NCBI GenBank assembly: GCA_018971905.1
Contig: JAGWZS010000100.1
Location: 1-6,681 of the forward strand
Length of the DNA stretch: 6,681 bases
Direction: 5' to 3'
From: Rhodospirillales bacterium
GTDB taxonomy: Bacteria > Pseudomonadota > Alphaproteobacteria > Acetobacterales > Acetobacteraceae
The notes below the pieces were generated by a model. That model was not told where the DNA came from, searched no databases, and saw nothing but the letters and a program-made list of their open reading frames with translations. Positions 6,544-6,681 of the stretch are shown one piece after another. How positions within the stretch are numbered: the stretch's first letter is position 1; every line of letters starts with the position of its first letter. A program made the position numbers and the translations under genes.

Positions 6544-6569
6544 GGTATGAGATTAAGTTTGCTCATACC
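6544..6569. repeat. Inverted repeat at the IS end
   Basis: GGTATGAG (6544-6551) and CTCATACC (6562-6569) form a perfect 8-base inverted repeat around a 10-base loop. The right arm lies inside the last transposase codons and the left arm just after its stop. It could be part of the terminal repeat recognised by transposase, or a hairpin that limits transcription across the IS boundary. Confidence 0.65.
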
Positions 6570-6681
6570 CTGCGCTGGCGAAGTAATTTTTGCATTCCTG
6601 TGGTTTGATGGTTTCGAGTGCTTTTGAGATTGCGTCTGAGACGGCCTGTTTGGTTCTGGCCTGTGCCTCCCGCATGTGATG
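6553..6681 (-). CDS. IS630-family transposase, C-terminal fragment in window
   Basis: Only the last 42 codons and a TAA (6555-6553) are present; the rest lies beyond the right edge. The visible residues, HHMREAQARTKQAV followed by SDAISKALETIKPQECKNYF and ASAGYEQT, match the characteristic end of IS630-type DDE transposases. That end is an amphipathic helix, then a PxEC-N-YF segment, then an AGY tail. The catalytic DDE residues lie upstream and cannot be checked. The product would cut and join the element ends at TA targets. The stop codon falls between the arms of the terminal inverted repeat, which is compact but common for such elements. Confidence 0.75.
   Translation of the reverse strand, partial: HHMREAQARTKQAVSDAISKALETIKPQECKNYFASAGYEQT

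Larger units (their letters stand above)
6540..6681 (-). mobile_element. Partial IS630-family insertion sequence (one end)
   Basis: The window ends inside an insertion sequence whose transposase reads on the minus strand toward the MFS gene. IS630-family elements insert at and duplicate a TA dinucleotide. The TA at 6538-6539, inside the MFS stop codon, sits directly before the inferred element end (GAGCGGTATGAG from 6540). Hand-counted G+C over 6541-6660 is about 48%, clearly lower than the neighbouring genes. The exact terminal base and the second end cannot be seen, so whether the copy is complete is unknown. Confidence 0.7.

Noticed and set aside
1..6681. CRISPR array, tRNA, riboswitch or tandem repeat
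   Set aside because: No regularly spaced repeats, cloverleaf-like segments or long structured leaders were found; nearly all of the window is coding.

Overview
The window is a GC-rich bacterial segment. It carries the first genes of a hopanoid biosynthesis locus and looks most like an alphaproteobacterium, plausibly an acid-tolerant member of the Acetobacteraceae/Rhodospirillales. That placement rests on protein resemblance, gene order and base composition only; there is no rRNA or other phylogenetic marker here.

Left half, minus strand: hpnA (1933-2928), hpnB (833-1936) and hpnC (836 to beyond the left edge) are read right to left. Both internal junctions are 4-base ATGA overlaps, so the genes form a tight, translationally coupled operon. 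HpnC belongs to the route from farnesyl diphosphate to squalene (HpnD/HpnC/HpnE, then the squalene-hopene cyclase). HpnA (sugar epimerase/dehydratase-like) and HpnB (membrane glycosyltransferase) are the sugar-related, hopanoid-associated enzymes. hpnD, hpnE and shc would be expected beyond position 1.

Middle, plus strand: about 105 bases separate hpnA from a divergent pair. The first gene (3034-3981) encodes an uncharacterised ferritin-like protein with a complete four-helix diiron ligand set. Eight bases later comes an HpnL-type polytopic membrane protein of the flippase-like / lysylphosphatidylglycerol-synthase TM family (3990-4982). Their position suggests hopanoid or lipid tailoring and transport. 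The diiron protein is the least explained gene here.

Right part, plus strand: a small GlsB/YeaQ/YmgE-type membrane protein (5060-5317) has a strong Shine-Dalgarno sequence, a possible stress-sigma promoter and a good intrinsic terminator (5338-5365). A YbjJ-like MFS transporter follows (5425-6540). Its TAG stop codon lies on what looks like the TA target of an IS630-family insertion sequence. The 3' end of that element's transposase, on the minus strand, fills the rest of the window, at visibly lower G+C.

No tRNA, rRNA, CRISPR array or phage genes were seen. No stretch longer than 300 bases lacks a gene. Apart from the diiron protein, the content belongs to recognisable families, and I see no clear sign of an entirely new multi-gene system.
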